A stretch of DNA of 35,227 nucleotides from Bacteroidota bacterium (GTDB lineage Bacteria > Bacteroidota > Bacteroidia > Chitinophagales > Chitinophagaceae). Under the pieces are notes generated by a model. It was not told the DNA's origin. It ran no database searches and worked only from the letters and a program-made list of their open reading frames with translations. How positions within the stretch are numbered: the stretch's first letter is position 1; every line of letters begins with the position of its first letter. The stretch covers positions 1-35,227 of the forward strand of contig JANYEA010000046.1 of the NCBI GenBank assembly GCA_025363385.1. Direction: 5' to 3'. The position numbers and the translations under genes were made by a program. This document shows, piece after piece, positions 7,895-18,489 of the stretch.

Positions 7895-10800
7895 ATGTTG
7901 AAATTTATTTCTAAGTTATTCGGGGGAAGTAAGAGTGAGAAAGATGTACAATCCATCATGCCTATTATTCAGAAGGTGAGTACTCATTTTCAGGAATTGC
8001 AAGGCCTTTCTAACGATGCTATAAGGGCAAAAACGTTAGAATTTAAAGAGCGTATCAAATCGCATCTGAAAACCATCGATGATGTAATTGCAGAAAAAAA
8101 TGCAGAAGCCGAAGCGCTTCCTATTAATGATATACACGGACGTGATACCATTTATCAGGAAGTAGACAAATTAAAGAAAGAACGGAATAAGAAAATTGAA
8201 GAAGCACTAGCGTTGATTCAACCAGAGGCTTTTGCGGTGGTAAAAGAAACTGCCCGACGTTTTAAAGAAAATGCAGAGCTGGTTAGCACTGCTACCGATT
8301 TGGATAGAAACTTAAGTGTAAAGAAAGATTATGTAAAGATCGAAGGCGATAAATCGATTTTTAAAAATACATGGACTGCAGGTGGTGGTTCTGTTACCTG
8401 GAATATGGTGCACTATGATGTGCAGTTAATTGGAGGAAGTGTTTTGCATTCTGGAAAGATTGCTGAAATGGCAACTGGTGAGGGTAAAACATTGGTGTCT
8501 ACATTACCAGCTTACTTAAATGCATTAGCTGGTGAGGGTGTGCATATTGTTACGGTGAACGATTATCTGGCACGAAGAGATAGTGAATGGAATGGAACCA
8601 TTTTTGAATGGTTAGGAATTACAGTGGATTGTATTGATAAGCATGAACCAAATAGTGAGGCCCGTAGAAATGCCTATTTAGCGGATATTACATATGGTAC
8701 CAATAATGAATTTGGTTTCGATTATCTGCGCGATAATATGGTGCATACTCCAGAAGAAATGGTACAGCGTAAACACCATTTTGCTATGGTGGATGAAGTG
8801 GATTCTGTATTGATTGATGATGCGCGTACTCCTTTAATTATTAGTGGACCTATTGGCCACAACACAGGAGAGCAGCAGTTCTTCGATTTGAAACCAAGAA
8901 TTGAAAAGTTAGTAGATGCTCAAAAAAGAGCTACTAATCAATTCTTAAACGAAGCCAAGAAAAAAATCACAGAAGGTAATGATGATCCGAAAGATGGTGG
9001 ATTAGCACTATTCCGTGCCCACCGTGGTTTACCAAAGAATAATGCCTTGATTAAATTTTTGAGTGAGCCTGGAATTCGTGTAAAATTGCAAAAATCTGAA
9101 AACTATTATTTAGCAGATCAGAGTAGGGAAATGCCTATTGCAGATCAGGAATTATTTTTCTATATCGATGAAAAAAATAACTCAGTTGAACTTACTGATA
9201 AAGGAATCGGATTAATTACAGGTGCTGGTGAAGATCCGAATTTCTTCGTGCTTCCTGATATTAGTGTGTCTTTAGCACAAGTAGAAAATGAAACTGCATT
9301 AACAATAGAAGAAAAATTACACCGCAAAGAATCAATCATTAATGATTATTCTGTAAAGGCAGATCGGATTCATACTGTACAACAATTATTGAAAGCTTAT
9401 ACCTTATTCGATAAAGACATTGAATATGTGGTAATGGAAGGTGCTGTAAAAATTGTAGATGAACAAACGGGTCGTATCTTGGATGGAAGAAGGTATTCAG
9501 ATGGATTACACCAGGCGATCGAAGCAAAAGAAAATGTAAAAATTGAAGCAGCTACCCAAACCTACGCTACGGTTACTTTGCAGAACTATTTTCGTATGTA
9601 CCACAAATTATGTGGTATGACGGGTACTGCAGAAACAGAAGCAGCAGAGTTATGGGATATCTATAAATTAGATGTGGTTACTGTACCAACCAATGTAATT
9701 GCCATTAGAAAAGATGAGCAGGATTTGGTATTCAAAACCAAGCGCGAAAAGTTCGGAGCTGTTATTGATGAGATTGTAAAATTAAGAGAAGCCGGAAGGC
9801 CTGTTTTGGTAGGTACTACTTCAGTGGAAGTAAGTGAATTGTTGAGTCGTATGTTGCGCCAAAAACAAATTCCTCATAATGTATTGAATGCAAAACAACA
9901 TGCCAGAGAAGCACAGGTAGTAGCAGAAGCTGGTTTTGCAGGTGCAGTAACGATTGCAACTAACATGGCGGGTCGTGGTACCGATATTAAACTAGGACCT
10001 GGAGTTAAAGAAGCAGGTGGGTTAGCTATTTTAGGTACAGAACGTCATGAATCAAGACGTGTTGATCGTCAGTTAAGGGGCCGTGCCGGACGCCAGGGTG
10101 ACCCGGGATCTTCTTTATTCTTCATCTCTTTGGAAGACGATTTGATGCGTATGTTTGGAAGCGAACGTATTGCAAAAGTGATGGACTTTGCCGGGTACAA
10201 AGAAGGGGAAGTAATTCAGCATAGTATGATTACAAAATCCATCGAACGTGCGCAGAAAAAAGTAGAAGAAAACAACTTCGGGATCCGTAAACGATTGCTG
10301 GAATACGATGATGTTATGAATAAGCAACGTACAGTTATTTATAGCAAACGTAACCACGCTTTATTTGGAGAAAGATTGGCTTTGGATTTAGATAATGCAT
10401 TGTATTCTGTGGCAGAAGGATTGATTAGTTCATTTAAAGAACAAAACGATCATGAAGGATTCAGACTTGCAGTTATTGTGAATTTTGGTATTGATTCCAG
10501 CATTACGGCGGACGAATTATCAAGAGGAAATGAAACAGATTTATCTGAAAAATTATATAGCGAAGCAGTAGCAAATTATGAGCGTAAAAAAGCCGGCTTA
10601 GCTGAACAAAGTGTTCCTGTATTCAAGAATATCAGAAAAGATCAGGGTGCACATATTGAAAACGTAATTGTACCATTTACAGACGGACGTCGAGTGATTC
10701 AGGTATTAGCACCATTGGATAAAACATTACAAACAGCAGGTGTAGAATTATTAAATGCACAGGAAAGAACCTGCACACTTGGTTTTATTGATGATGCTTG

Positions 10801-11200
10801 GAAAGAGCATTTACGTGCCATGGACGATCTGAAACAGAGCGTACAAACGGCTACCTACGAACAGAAAGATCCATTGGTGATTTATAAAATGGAGGCTTTC
10901 GATTTGTTTAAGAAAATGGACGGTGAAGTAAATCGCGAAATCGTTCAATTCCTTTGCCATTCTGCGATTCCATTGAACGAAGGCGATACGGTGAAAGAAG
11001 GCCGTCAGCAAAAAACTGATCTGAGTAAAATGAAAACGCAGAAAGAAGATATTGATCAGGCTCCTACTGAAAACGATTATTACGATCCTACTCCTGTAAA
11101 ACAACAACCTGTTCAGGTTGGTCCAAAAATTGGCAGAAATGATCCATGCCCTTGTGGAAGTGGAAAGAAATTTAAATCATGTCATGGTAAAGACGCGTAA
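7895..11200 (+). CDS. secA: Preprotein translocase ATPase SecA
   Basis: This 1101-residue protein is the cytoplasmic motor that drives unfolded preproteins through SecYEG. The nucleotide-binding fold shows MATGEGKT at about 192-199 and the DEVD box at 300-303, followed by [16 protein letters not shown]. The second motor domain carries [10 protein letters not shown] and [17 protein letters not shown]. The extreme C-terminus is the zinc tail that contacts SecB and ribosomes, with C1085, C1087, C1096 and H1097. It is about 200 residues longer than E. coli SecA because of extra segments in the motor domains, as is usual in Bacteroidota. It is monocistronic, with a terminator downstream. Confidence 0.98.
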   Translation: MLKFISKLFGGSKSEKDVQSIMPIIQKVSTHFQELQGLSNDAIRAKTLEFKERIKSHLKTIDDVIAEKNAEAEALPINDIHGRDTIYQEVDKLKKERNKKIEEALALIQPEAFAVVKETARRFKENAELVSTATDLDRNLSVKKDYVKIEGDKSIFKNTWTAGGGSVTWNMVHYDVQLIGGSVLHSGKIAEMATGEGKTLVSTLPAYLNALAGEGVHIVTVNDYLARRDSEWNGTIFEWLGITVDCIDKHEPNSEARRNAYLADITYGTNNEFGFDYLRDNMVHTPEEMVQRKHHFAMVDEVDSVLIDDARTPLIISGPIGHNTGEQQFFDLKPRIEKLVDAQKRATNQFLNEAKKKITEGNDDPKDGGLALFRAHRGLPKNNALIKFLSEPGIRVKLQKSENYYLADQSREMPIADQELFFYIDEKNNSVELTDKGIGLITGAGEDPNFFVLPDISVSLAQVENETALTIEEKLHRKESIINDYSVKADRIHTVQQLLKAYTLFDKDIEYVVMEGAVKIVDEQTGRILDGRRYSDGLHQAIEAKENVKIEAATQTYATVTLQNYFRMYHKLCGMTGTAETEAAELWDIYKLDVVTVPTNVIAIRKDEQDLVFKTKREKFGAVIDEIVKLREAGRPVLVGTTSVEVSELLSRMLRQKQIPHNVLNAKQHAREAQVVAEAGFAGAVTIATNMAGRGTDIKLGPGVKEAGGLAILGTERHESRRVDRQLRGRAGRQGDPGSSLFFISLEDDLMRMFGSERIAKVMDFAGYKEGEVIQHSMITKSIERAQKKVEENNFGIRKRLLEYDDVMNKQRTVIYSKRNHALFGERLALDLDNALYSVAEGLISSFKEQNDHEGFRLAVIVNFGIDSSITADELSRGNETDLSEKLYSEAVANYERKKAGLAEQSVPVFKNIRKDQGAHIENVIVPFTDGRRVIQVLAPLDKTLQTAGVELLNAQERTCTLGFIDDAWKEHLRAMDDLKQSVQTATYEQKDPLVIYKMEAFDLFKKMDGEVNREIVQFLCHSAIPLNEGDTVKEGRQQKTDLSKMKTQKEDIDQAPTENDYYDPTPVKQQPVQVGPKIGRNDPCPCGSGKKFKSCHGKDA

Positions 11201-11227
11201 TAAAAGTAAAAAGTAAAAATAGTTAAC

Positions 11228-11245
11228 CCTGGCCTTTAGGCTAGG
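11228..11245 (+). other. Small hairpin in the secA 3' region
   Basis: A 7-bp stem with one G-U pair and a TTTA loop (CCTGGCC with GGCTAGG) lies between the secA stop and its terminator. It has no U-tract, so it may only protect the 3' end of the transcript. Confidence 0.4.
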
Positions 11246-11268
11246 ACACCCAACTTCTGTGTGACATT

Positions 11269-11305
11269 AAAAGCCCTGCCCCTCAATATGGAGCAGGGCT
11301 TTTTA
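11269..11305 (+). terminator. Intrinsic terminator after secA
   Basis: An 11-bp perfect stem (AAAAGCCCTGC, 11269-11279, with 11293-11303) encloses a 13-base loop and ends in a T-run. It lies about 70 bases after the secA stop. Confidence 0.88.
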
Positions 11306-11329
11306 TTAAATAGAGTTTATTTCTTTAGC

Positions 11330-11337
11330 TACCTTTG
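11330..11337 (+). promoter_or_regulatory. -7 box of deoC
   Basis: TACCTTTG matches the Bacteroidota -7 consensus TANNTTTG exactly and lies 17 bases before the deoC start codon, giving a very short leader. The -33 region overlaps the tail of the secA terminator and shows no clear TTTG. Confidence 0.6.
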
Positions 11338-11354
11338 CTCTTCAATTAAATTGT

Positions 11355-12026
11355 ATGAAATTGAACCGATATATCGACCATACCGTATTAAAGCCAACCA
11401 CATTGGTTTCCGATATTGAAAAGTTGTGTGCAGAAGCCATTCAATATCAGTTTGCTGCCGTTTGTATACCGCCGAATTTTGTAAAAAAAGCAAAAGCACT
11501 TACTGAGGGAACAATTGTAAAAGTGGCCACTGTAATCGGTTTCCCTTTTGGATATTCTGCTGTGGAAGCTAAGATTGCAGAGATTGTTTTGGCCATGGTG
11601 GATGGTGCTGATGAATTAGATGTTGTATGTAGTATCTCCGCCATCAAAAACAAGGACTTTACCTATATAGCAAACGAGATCAATCATATCATGCCCATAG
11701 TGAAAAGCAAGGGGAAAACCATTAAAGTAATCATTGAAAGTGGAGTATTAACTGATGAAGAAATCATTGCCTGTTGTGATATTTATGGAGCAGCAGGGAT
11801 TGATTATTTAAAAACTTCAACTGGATATGCAGAGAAAGGAGCAAGTGTTGCTGCTGTTAAATTGTTCCGATTACACCTGCCAGCACATGTTCAAATAAAA
11901 GCTTCAGGTGGTATTCGGAAATATGCATTTGCAAAGGAATTGATAGATGCAGGTGCAACTCGCCTGGGTTGTAGTGCAGGAGTAGCGATTGTTGAAGGAA
12001 CTCCTGCTACTGATTCGGGATATTAA
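11355..12026 (+). CDS. deoC: Deoxyribose-phosphate aldolase
   Basis: The 223-residue class I aldolase cleaves 2-deoxy-D-ribose 5-phosphate to glyceraldehyde 3-phosphate and acetaldehyde in deoxynucleoside catabolism. K153 in YLKTSTGY is the Schiff-base lysine, while D89 (in DELDVV) and K182 (in IKASGGI) complete the catalytic triad. The start MKLNRYIDHTVLKP is typical of the family. No nucleoside phosphorylase or other deo gene is adjacent. The SPOR gene follows after 48 bases. Confidence 0.95.
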   Translation: MKLNRYIDHTVLKPTTLVSDIEKLCAEAIQYQFAAVCIPPNFVKKAKALTEGTIVKVATVIGFPFGYSAVEAKIAEIVLAMVDGADELDVVCSISAIKNKDFTYIANEINHIMPIVKSKGKTIKVIIESGVLTDEEIIACCDIYGAAGIDYLKTSTGYAEKGASVAAVKLFRLHLPAHVQIKASGGIRKYAFAKELIDAGATRLGCSAGVAIVEGTPATDSGY

Positions 12027-12052
12027 TTTTATCTTACAGTAGAAACGCTAAT

Positions 12053-12073
12053 TTCAAAATTCAAAATTCAAAA
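12053..12073 (+). repeat. Three tandem TTCAAAA units before the SPOR gene
   Basis: Three exact 7-base copies of TTCAAAA end one base before the ATG at 12075, in the ribosome-binding region. Confidence 0.9.
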
Positions 12074-12074
12074 A

Positions 12075-12524
12075 ATGTTGAAGGGATTATTTGCCATTGT
12101 TATGTTTTTTGGATCTGGCTATTTTGCTGCAGCCAGTTCAGTTAAGGATACCATCATTGTACATAAAGATGCAAGAATGGATGTATTAACCAGCAAGCAA
12201 ATTTTAGCCAATAAAAAAGCGTCTCTTCAAACAAGTACTGGTCAGTATAAAGGTTACCGTGTTCAAGTAGTTAGTACATCAAATAGAGATCAGGCATTTA
12301 AGGTTAAAGGAGAATTATTGAGCCGTTTTCCAGAACAGAAATCATATGCCTTGTTTCAGTTGCCCAATTTTAAAGTGAGAATCGGTAATTTTTTAAAAAA
12401 AGCTGATGCCGAAAAGTTTAAATTACAATTACAGAAATTTTATTCAACCGGCGTTTTTGTAGTAGAAGATGCTATTGATTATACACCCACAAAAGAAGAA
12501 GAGGAACAATTACTTCAACAATAA
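12075..12524 (+). CDS. Exported SPOR-domain protein
   Basis: The 149-residue protein has a signal peptide (residues 1-21, a hydrophobic core ending in FAAAS) and then a SPOR domain from about residue 55. The domain shows YKGYRVQVVSTSNRDQAFKV, a middle FPEQKSYALFQLPNFKVRIGNF and an ending FYSTGVFVVED. SPOR domains bind denuded glycan strands of peptidoglycan, often at division sites. No other domain is present, and the tail is acidic and Gln-rich. The M20 amidohydrolase starts 6 bases after its stop, so the two are cotranscribed. Confidence 0.85.
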   Translation: MLKGLFAIVMFFGSGYFAAASSVKDTIIVHKDARMDVLTSKQILANKKASLQTSTGQYKGYRVQVVSTSNRDQAFKVKGELLSRFPEQKSYALFQLPNFKVRIGNFLKKADAEKFKLQLQKFYSTGVFVVEDAIDYTPTKEEEEQLLQQ

Positions 12525-12530
12525 TTTTTC

Positions 12531-13715
12531 ATGGAACTGAAACAGAGCATTCAAGAAAAGGCAAAGCATTATTCCCAAAAATTTATTCAGATTCGAAGGC
12601 ACTTGCATGCACATCCGGAACTTAGTTACCAGGAATTTGAAACAAGTCAGTTTGTGCAAACACAATTGCTTGAAATGGGTATTCCTTTTGAAACAATCGC
12701 AACTACCGGGTTATTGGGAATTATCAAAGGAAAAAATCCAGAGGCACGCGTAATAGCATTGCGCGCCGACATGGATGCATTACAAATTACTGAAGAGAAT
12801 GAAGTAAGTTATTGCTCGCAAAATACCGGTGTTATGCACGCATGCGGTCATGATGTACATACAACCATTTTACTGGGAGCTGCCCAAATTTTACACGAAT
12901 TAAAAGATGAATGGGAGGGCACCATTAAATTATTATTTCAGCCTGGAGAAGAAAAAAATCCGGGCGGTGCGAGTTTTATGATACGGGATGGTGCATTGGA
13001 AAACCCAAAGCCATCAGGCATCATCGCATTGCACGTTCATCCAGGGCTAGATTTTGGAAAACTCAGTTTTAGAAAAGGCAGGGTAATGGCAAGTGCCGAT
13101 GAAATTTATATGACCATCAAAGGAAAGGGTGGGCATGCCGCTGCACCGCAATTAACGGCCGATACTATTTTAATAGCATCACAGTTGATTGTTAGTTTGC
13201 AACAAATCATCTCTAGAAATAATAATCCACTTTTTCCTTCGGTATTGTCTATCTGTTCTATTCAAGGCGGACATACAACGAATGTAATTCCAACGGAAGT
13301 AAAGTTGAAGGGTACCTTTCGTGCAATGGATGAAGCATGGAGATTTAAAGCGCATGAATTGATTCTCAAACAATCGAAGGGGCTGGTAGAATCGATGGGC
13401 GCTGAATTAGATATTTTAATTGATGTAGGTTATCCAACAGTTGATAATGACCCTTTGTTTACAGAAAAAAACTGGCAATTGGCGAATGAGTGGATGGGTA
13501 TCGAAAATGTACAAGAAACAGAAGTTCGGATGGGTGCTGAAGATTTTGGGTATTATACACAACAAATACCAGGATGTTTTTTTCGTCTTGGTGTTCGTAA
13601 TATTGAAAAAGGTATCGTGCACAATGTGCATACGCCGAAATTTGATATTGATGAAAGAGCAATAGAAACTGGAATAGGAATCATGGCATGGCTGGGTGCA
13701 AGATCTGGTCTTTAA
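12531..13715 (+). CDS. M20-family amidohydrolase (N-acyl-amino acid hydrolase type)
   Basis: The 394-residue protein is an M20D/IAA-amino acid hydrolase-like metallo-amidohydrolase, a family that removes acyl groups from N-acylated amino acids or related amides. Metal ligands are visible in MHACGHDVH (C105, H107, H110), in FQPGEEKNPGGA (the Glu pair) and in LHVHPG. The dimerisation domain follows GKGGHAAAPQ, and a C-terminal ligand is in IVHNVHTPKF. It lacks a signal peptide and should be cytoplasmic. The exact substrate cannot be told. It sits between the SPOR gene (6-base gap) and the malic enzyme (9-base gap). Confidence 0.88.
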   Translation: MELKQSIQEKAKHYSQKFIQIRRHLHAHPELSYQEFETSQFVQTQLLEMGIPFETIATTGLLGIIKGKNPEARVIALRADMDALQITEENEVSYCSQNTGVMHACGHDVHTTILLGAAQILHELKDEWEGTIKLLFQPGEEKNPGGASFMIRDGALENPKPSGIIALHVHPGLDFGKLSFRKGRVMASADEIYMTIKGKGGHAAAPQLTADTILIASQLIVSLQQIISRNNNPLFPSVLSICSIQGGHTTNVIPTEVKLKGTFRAMDEAWRFKAHELILKQSKGLVESMGAELDILIDVGYPTVDNDPLFTEKNWQLANEWMGIENVQETEVRMGAEDFGYYTQQIPGCFFRLGVRNIEKGIVHNVHTPKFDIDERAIETGIGIMAWLGARSGL

Positions 13716-13724
13716 AATTATATT

Positions 13725-16067
13725 ATGTCGAAACAAGCCGATTTAAGAAGAGAACAAGCCTTGGAATACCATGCAAATGGAAGGCCAGGTAAAATTGAAG
13801 TAGTGCCCACCAAAGAAGCAAAGACCCAAAGGGATTTGAGTTTGGCTTATAGCCCTGGTGTTGCCGAACCTTGTAAAGAAATATTTAATAATGTAGAGGA
13901 TGTTTATAAGTATACTGCTAAGGGAAACCTGGTCGGTGTAATAAGTAATGGTACCGCGGTTTTAGGACTTGGCGATATTGGTCCGGATGCCAGTAAACCT
14001 GTGATGGAAGGGAAAGCTGTATTATTTAAAATTTTCGCAGACATTGATGTTTTCGATATTGAGATCAACGAAAAAGACCCTGAAAAATTTGTACAGATTG
14101 TTAAGTCACTCGAACCCACATTTGGAGGAATTAATTTAGAAGATATCAAAGCTCCTGAATGTTTTTATATTGAGCAGCAACTGAAGGAGCAAATGAATAT
14201 TCCTGTGATGCACGATGATCAGCACGGTACCGCCATTATTAGTAGTGCTGCAATGTTAAATGCCCTGGAATTGCAAAAAAAGAAGATCGATAAGGTTCGA
14301 TTTGTGATTAATGGTGCGGGTGCTGCTGCCATGGCTTGTATACAATTATATGTGGCATTAGGTGCAAGGTATGAGCATTTCATAGTGTTCGATAAAGATG
14401 GTGTGTTGCACGAAGGCAGAACAGACCTTGGTCCGATCAGGCAAAAATTTGCCGTTAAAAAATCGGATTGGACTTTAGAAACAGCCATGAAAGATGCTGA
14501 TGTATTTCTTGGCTTAAGTGTAGGTAATGTAGTAACGAAAGATATGATTCGGTCGATGGGCAGGAACCCGATTGTTTTTGCGATGGCAAATCCCGATCCT
14601 GAAATTACTTATCCGGATGCAGCAAGTGTGCGTAAGGATATTATTATGGCCACTGGTAGAACAGATTTTCCAAATCAGGTAAATAATGTATTGGGCTTCC
14701 CCTATATTTTTAGAGGAGCATTAGATGTAAGAGCAAAACAGATCAATGAAGCAATGAAACTTGCTGCAGTAAGGGCTTTGGCGGATTTAGCCAAAACCGC
14801 AGTTCCTGATATTGTGAACATGGCTTATAACCAGCAGAACATGAGTTTTGGTCCTGAATATATTATTCCAAAACCACTGGATCCAAGATTATTAGCCACA
14901 GTAGCACCTGCAGTTGCAAAAGCAGCCATTGATTCCGGGGTTGCACAGAAAACAATTGATAATTGGGAAGCCTATGCGTTGGAATTAAATAAGCGACTAG
15001 GATTAGACAATCAGTTGATGCGTGTGATAGGTAATAAAGCCAGAAAAGGGCCAAAACGTTTGGTATTTGCAGAAGCCGATAATCAGAAAATTTTAAAAGC
15101 GGCAAGTATCGTTTACGACGAAGGTCTGGCATATCCGATATTGTTAGGAGATCCTGCAAAAATTCAGGAGATCGCTGAACAGAATAATATTGATTTAACA
15201 GATATTCCAATCATTGATCCAAGAAATGACTTGAATAAAGAAAAGCGTCACCAATACGCTGATTTATTTTTCAAGAAACGTCAGCGTAGGGGTGTGAATT
15301 ATTATGAAAGCACCAAGCTGATGAAAGATCGCAACCACTATGGCTGTATGATGGTTGAAACAGGTGATGCGGATGCTATGTTATCTGGATTAACTAAAAA
15401 CTATGCAGAAGCTATTCGCCCTGCACTGCAAACTATTGGAACGGAAGAGGGTGTAAAGAAAATTGCGGGAATGTATTTATTACTTACCAAGAGAGGTCCG
15501 TTATTTCTTGCCGATACAACAGTAAACTTTAATCCAACAGCAGAAGAATTAGCGGATATTACCATGATGGTGGCAAAGGAAGTTCGCAATTTTAATTTAA
15601 CGCCACGCATTGCGATGTTGAGTTATAGTAATTTTGGAAGTAGTGATTCACCCGAAGCACGCCTGGTTGCCCAAGCTACAAAAATCTTAAAACAAAGAAA
15701 TCCTTCCTTAATTGTGGATGGTGAAATGCAGGGTAGTTTAGCTTTTAATAAGGAAGTTTTGAAAGATAACTATCCTTTTAGTGAATTGGTAGATGAAGAA
15801 GTGAACGTATTAATTTTCCCTAACCTTACTTCAGGAAACGTAACTTACAATTTATTAAAAGAGATTGGTGGAGCTGATGCCATTGGTCCTATTTTGTTAG
15901 GTTTAAAAAAACCAGTGCACGTTTTGCAATTGGGTAGCAGTGTTAGAAATATTATCAACATGGCTATCGTGGCAGTGGTAGATGCACAGCTGAAATGCAA
16001 GGGAGACATTGACGAGGTTGTGCAAACAAGTAGCTGGTGGAAACGCTTGAAGAAAAAAAATAAATAA
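13725..16067 (+). CDS. maeB: NADP-dependent malic enzyme with phosphotransacetylase-like domain
   Basis: This 780-residue fusion converts malate to pyruvate and CO2 with reduction of NADP. Residues 1-430 or so are the malic enzyme: [10 protein letters not shown] near the start, [10 protein letters not shown] with the metal-binding aspartates, and the nucleotide-binding [14 protein letters not shown]. From about residue 440 the protein resembles phosphate acetyltransferase ([17 protein letters not shown], then [23 protein letters not shown] near the end). In MaeB-type enzymes this C-terminal domain mostly serves regulation and oligomerisation by acetyl-CoA. The malic enzyme, together with mdh in this window, links the TCA cycle and pyruvate. 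Confidence 0.95.
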   Translation: MSKQADLRREQALEYHANGRPGKIEVVPTKEAKTQRDLSLAYSPGVAEPCKEIFNNVEDVYKYTAKGNLVGVISNGTAVLGLGDIGPDASKPVMEGKAVLFKIFADIDVFDIEINEKDPEKFVQIVKSLEPTFGGINLEDIKAPECFYIEQQLKEQMNIPVMHDDQHGTAIISSAAMLNALELQKKKIDKVRFVINGAGAAAMACIQLYVALGARYEHFIVFDKDGVLHEGRTDLGPIRQKFAVKKSDWTLETAMKDADVFLGLSVGNVVTKDMIRSMGRNPIVFAMANPDPEITYPDAASVRKDIIMATGRTDFPNQVNNVLGFPYIFRGALDVRAKQINEAMKLAAVRALADLAKTAVPDIVNMAYNQQNMSFGPEYIIPKPLDPRLLATVAPAVAKAAIDSGVAQKTIDNWEAYALELNKRLGLDNQLMRVIGNKARKGPKRLVFAEADNQKILKAASIVYDEGLAYPILLGDPAKIQEIAEQNNIDLTDIPIIDPRNDLNKEKRHQYADLFFKKRQRRGVNYYESTKLMKDRNHYGCMMVETGDADAMLSGLTKNYAEAIRPALQTIGTEEGVKKIAGMYLLLTKRGPLFLADTTVNFNPTAEELADITMMVAKEVRNFNLTPRIAMLSYSNFGSSDSPEARLVAQATKILKQRNPSLIVDGEMQGSLAFNKEVLKDNYPFSELVDEEVNVLIFPNLTSGNVTYNLLKEIGGADAIGPILLGLKKPVHVLQLGSSVRNIINMAIVAVVDAQLKCKGDIDEVVQTSSWWKRLKKKNK

Positions 16068-16089
16068 AAGATATTTTTAAATTAGCAGC

Positions 16090-16827
16090 ATGACATTTTT
16101 TACGCATTTTGGTTCCTATTTGCTGATGTTGAAGGGGATGTTTACAAAGCCCGAAAACTGGCGTATGTATTGGAAAGAATTCATGCATCAATGTGTTGAA
16201 ATTGGCATTGGCGCATTACCCATTGTAGTAATCATTTCTATATTTCTAGGTGCTGTAACTACTGTACAAACAGCTTATCAGTTAGTGAGCCCACTTGTAG
16301 CAGCATCTACAATTGCACAAATTGTGCGGGATAGTATGATTTTAGAATTATCTCCCACCGTATTAAGTATTGTATTAGCAGGAGTAGTGGGAAGCAAAAT
16401 TGCCAGCGAATTGGGTAATATGCGAATTAGTGAACAGATTGATGCTTTAGAAATCATGGGTATCAATTCAAAAAGCTATTTGATACTACCTAAAATTTTA
16501 GCAGCTCTTTTGGTAATTCCTTGTTTAATTGTGATCTCTGCTGTATTGGGTATTTGGGGCGGCAGAATGGCCGGCAGCATGTCTGGCATTTTAGCCACAG
16601 ATATTTTTGATACAGGTCTTAGACAAAATTTGAATTTATACAATATCAATTTCTCTATGTACAAGGCTTACACTTTTGCATTTATCCTAAGTTCGGTTCC
16701 TGCGTATTTTGGCTACAATGTAAAAGGTGGCGCACTTGAAATTGGAAGAGCCAGTACTTCTGCAGTGGTAGTTAGTTGTATTTTAATTCTAGTGGCAGAT
16801 TATGCATTGGCAGCAATATTGTTATAA
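16090..16827 (+). CDS. MlaE-type ABC transporter permease
   Basis: The 245-residue integral membrane protein is a member of the MlaE/DUF140 permease family, the membrane part of Mla/MCE lipid transporters in the inner membrane. It shows the family's EFMHQCVEIGIGALPIVVI start and about five hydrophobic segments. It also has the conserved loop GSKIASELGNMRISEQIDALEIMGI and FGYNVKGGALEIGRASTSAVV near the end. Partner genes for an ATPase and MCE protein are not adjacent. An MlaF-type ATPase lies at 3002-3796 on the other strand. It begins 22 bases after maeB. Confidence 0.9.
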   Translation: MTFFTHFGSYLLMLKGMFTKPENWRMYWKEFMHQCVEIGIGALPIVVIISIFLGAVTTVQTAYQLVSPLVAASTIAQIVRDSMILELSPTVLSIVLAGVVGSKIASELGNMRISEQIDALEIMGINSKSYLILPKILAALLVIPCLIVISAVLGIWGGRMAGSMSGILATDIFDTGLRQNLNLYNINFSMYKAYTFAFILSSVPAYFGYNVKGGALEIGRASTSAVVVSCILILVADYALAAILL

Positions 16828-16892
16828 AACTGCCTCACAAAACATTGATCACTACCCTTACACAAATTTTATAGAATTTTAAAAAACATACG

Positions 16893-18464
16893 ATGCCAAT
16901 AAGAATGGTTGATGACGAAAATGATCAGTCGAGCAATGATTCTGGAGATGTAAATAGCAGTGGTAGCAGTGGCGGTAATGGTGGCGGTGGTTTGTTTCAG
17001 TTTCTTCCTTTTATCATTGGATTATTATTTCGAAAACCAATTTTATTATTGGTGGTTGTAATTATTGGAGGAGTTATTTATTTCACTTCAGGTAGCCAGG
17101 GATTTAGCAGATTGCAAAACGTGGCGCAACTTGCTACTGGTGGTATTCTCGATCCCAAACATTTTGATAAAGCAGAAGTGTATGAGGGTTTGGATGAATC
17201 TAAAAATGATTTGCCAGAAGCAGTATCACTTTTAAAATTTGCACCTAAAAGACTTAATCAAGGACATCAGGGAAGTTGTGTTGCCTGGAGTAGTGCTTAT
17301 GGAGCTCGAACAATTTTGCAATCAGTAAGTACCGGAGAAGATCCTGATAAAGTGGCGTTTAGCCCTTCATTTTTATATAATCAAATTGGTCTGGATGGCT
17401 GTCAGGGTAGCTATATCATCAAGGCTATGGAAAATATGACAGAAGATGGGGCTGTACCATTTAACGCGTTTCCATATGATGAGAATGATTGTAGTCGAAA
17501 GCCAGATGGTTCCTTGAAAGCATCTGCCCAGCAATTTAAAATGAAAGGCTTTAATCGTTTAACTGATGGTGAAAGCGTTCGTAATTTGAATTTACATGCT
17601 ATTAAAGAACACCTGGCACACGATGCACCTGTGGTTATTGGCATGTTAGTGGGAGGTTCTTTTATGCAGGATATGATGGATAAGGAAATTTGGGAACCCA
17701 CTAGTGATGATTATACTTTGATGGGCTTTGGTGGACACGCACTTTGCATTATTGGTTATGATGATCGTAAAGCGGGTGGTGCATTTGAAATCATGAATAG
17801 CTGGGGACCAGAGTGGGGCAAAGATGGTGTTGCATGGGTTAAGTATAACGACTTTAAAAGATTTGCAAGAGAAGCCTATGGTTTAAATCCATTAATAAAA
17901 ACTGGTGCAGCAGTTGTGAATCAACTTAGTTGCAGTATTGGTTTAGTGGATGCAAAAACGAAACAATATTTTCCGCTTCAATTGGTTTCTGATAATATTT
18001 TTGAAACAAGTACACCTATTGCAAAGGGAACCGGGTTTAAAATAGAGGTTAAAAATAATACGGATTGCTATGTGTATGTATTAGGAAAAGAAACAGATGG
18101 AAGTAGTTATGTTTTATTCCCGTATCCTCTAAAAGAAGATGCTACAAAAACAAAATTTTCTCCATACTGTGGCATTACAGGATATCGTTTATTTCCGAAG
18201 GGAATGAAATTGATGGCGGATAGTATAGGTAGCAAAGACTATATGGTAGTTGTAATGAGTAAGGAGCCTTTGAATGTGTTTGAATTAAATAAACGTGTAA
18301 ACGATAACCGGCAATTGGGTTTTGAAACAGCCGTAAATAAAGCGGTAAGATCTTCTTCAGTTTCTGATGTTAAGTTTAGTGGTGATGGAAATAGTATGAG
18401 CTTCAGCACCACATTAGAAGGAAAAAATGCAGTAGCTTGTGTTGTGGCTATTGATAAGAAATAA
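16893..18464 (+). CDS. Membrane-anchored papain-like (C1) cysteine protease
   Basis: The 523-residue protein has a low-complexity Ser/Asn/Gly-rich N-terminus (residues 8-33) and hydrophobic segments at about 35-47 and 49-64. A C1 peptidase domain spans about 110-335. Q123 and C129 lie in LNQGHQGSCVAW, H282 in FGGHALCIIGYD and N302 in IMNSWGPEWG, which together are the complete papain catalytic set. The C-terminal 180 residues form a beta-rich region (IEVKNNTDCYVYVLGKETDG) resembling DUF4384-type domains. No propeptide is obvious. There is no cleavable signal peptide, so the protease should be anchored in the inner membrane. Its substrate is unknown. Confidence 0.85.
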   Translation: MPIRMVDDENDQSSNDSGDVNSSGSSGGNGGGGLFQFLPFIIGLLFRKPILLLVVVIIGGVIYFTSGSQGFSRLQNVAQLATGGILDPKHFDKAEVYEGLDESKNDLPEAVSLLKFAPKRLNQGHQGSCVAWSSAYGARTILQSVSTGEDPDKVAFSPSFLYNQIGLDGCQGSYIIKAMENMTEDGAVPFNAFPYDENDCSRKPDGSLKASAQQFKMKGFNRLTDGESVRNLNLHAIKEHLAHDAPVVIGMLVGGSFMQDMMDKEIWEPTSDDYTLMGFGGHALCIIGYDDRKAGGAFEIMNSWGPEWGKDGVAWVKYNDFKRFAREAYGLNPLIKTGAAVVNQLSCSIGLVDAKTKQYFPLQLVSDNIFETSTPIAKGTGFKIEVKNNTDCYVYVLGKETDGSSYVLFPYPLKEDATKTKFSPYCGITGYRLFPKGMKLMADSIGSKDYMVVVMSKEPLNVFELNKRVNDNRQLGFETAVNKAVRSSSVSDVKFSGDGNSMSFSTTLEGKNAVACVVAIDKK

Positions 18465-18489
18465 ATATCCTGACATATAATTTTATCCA

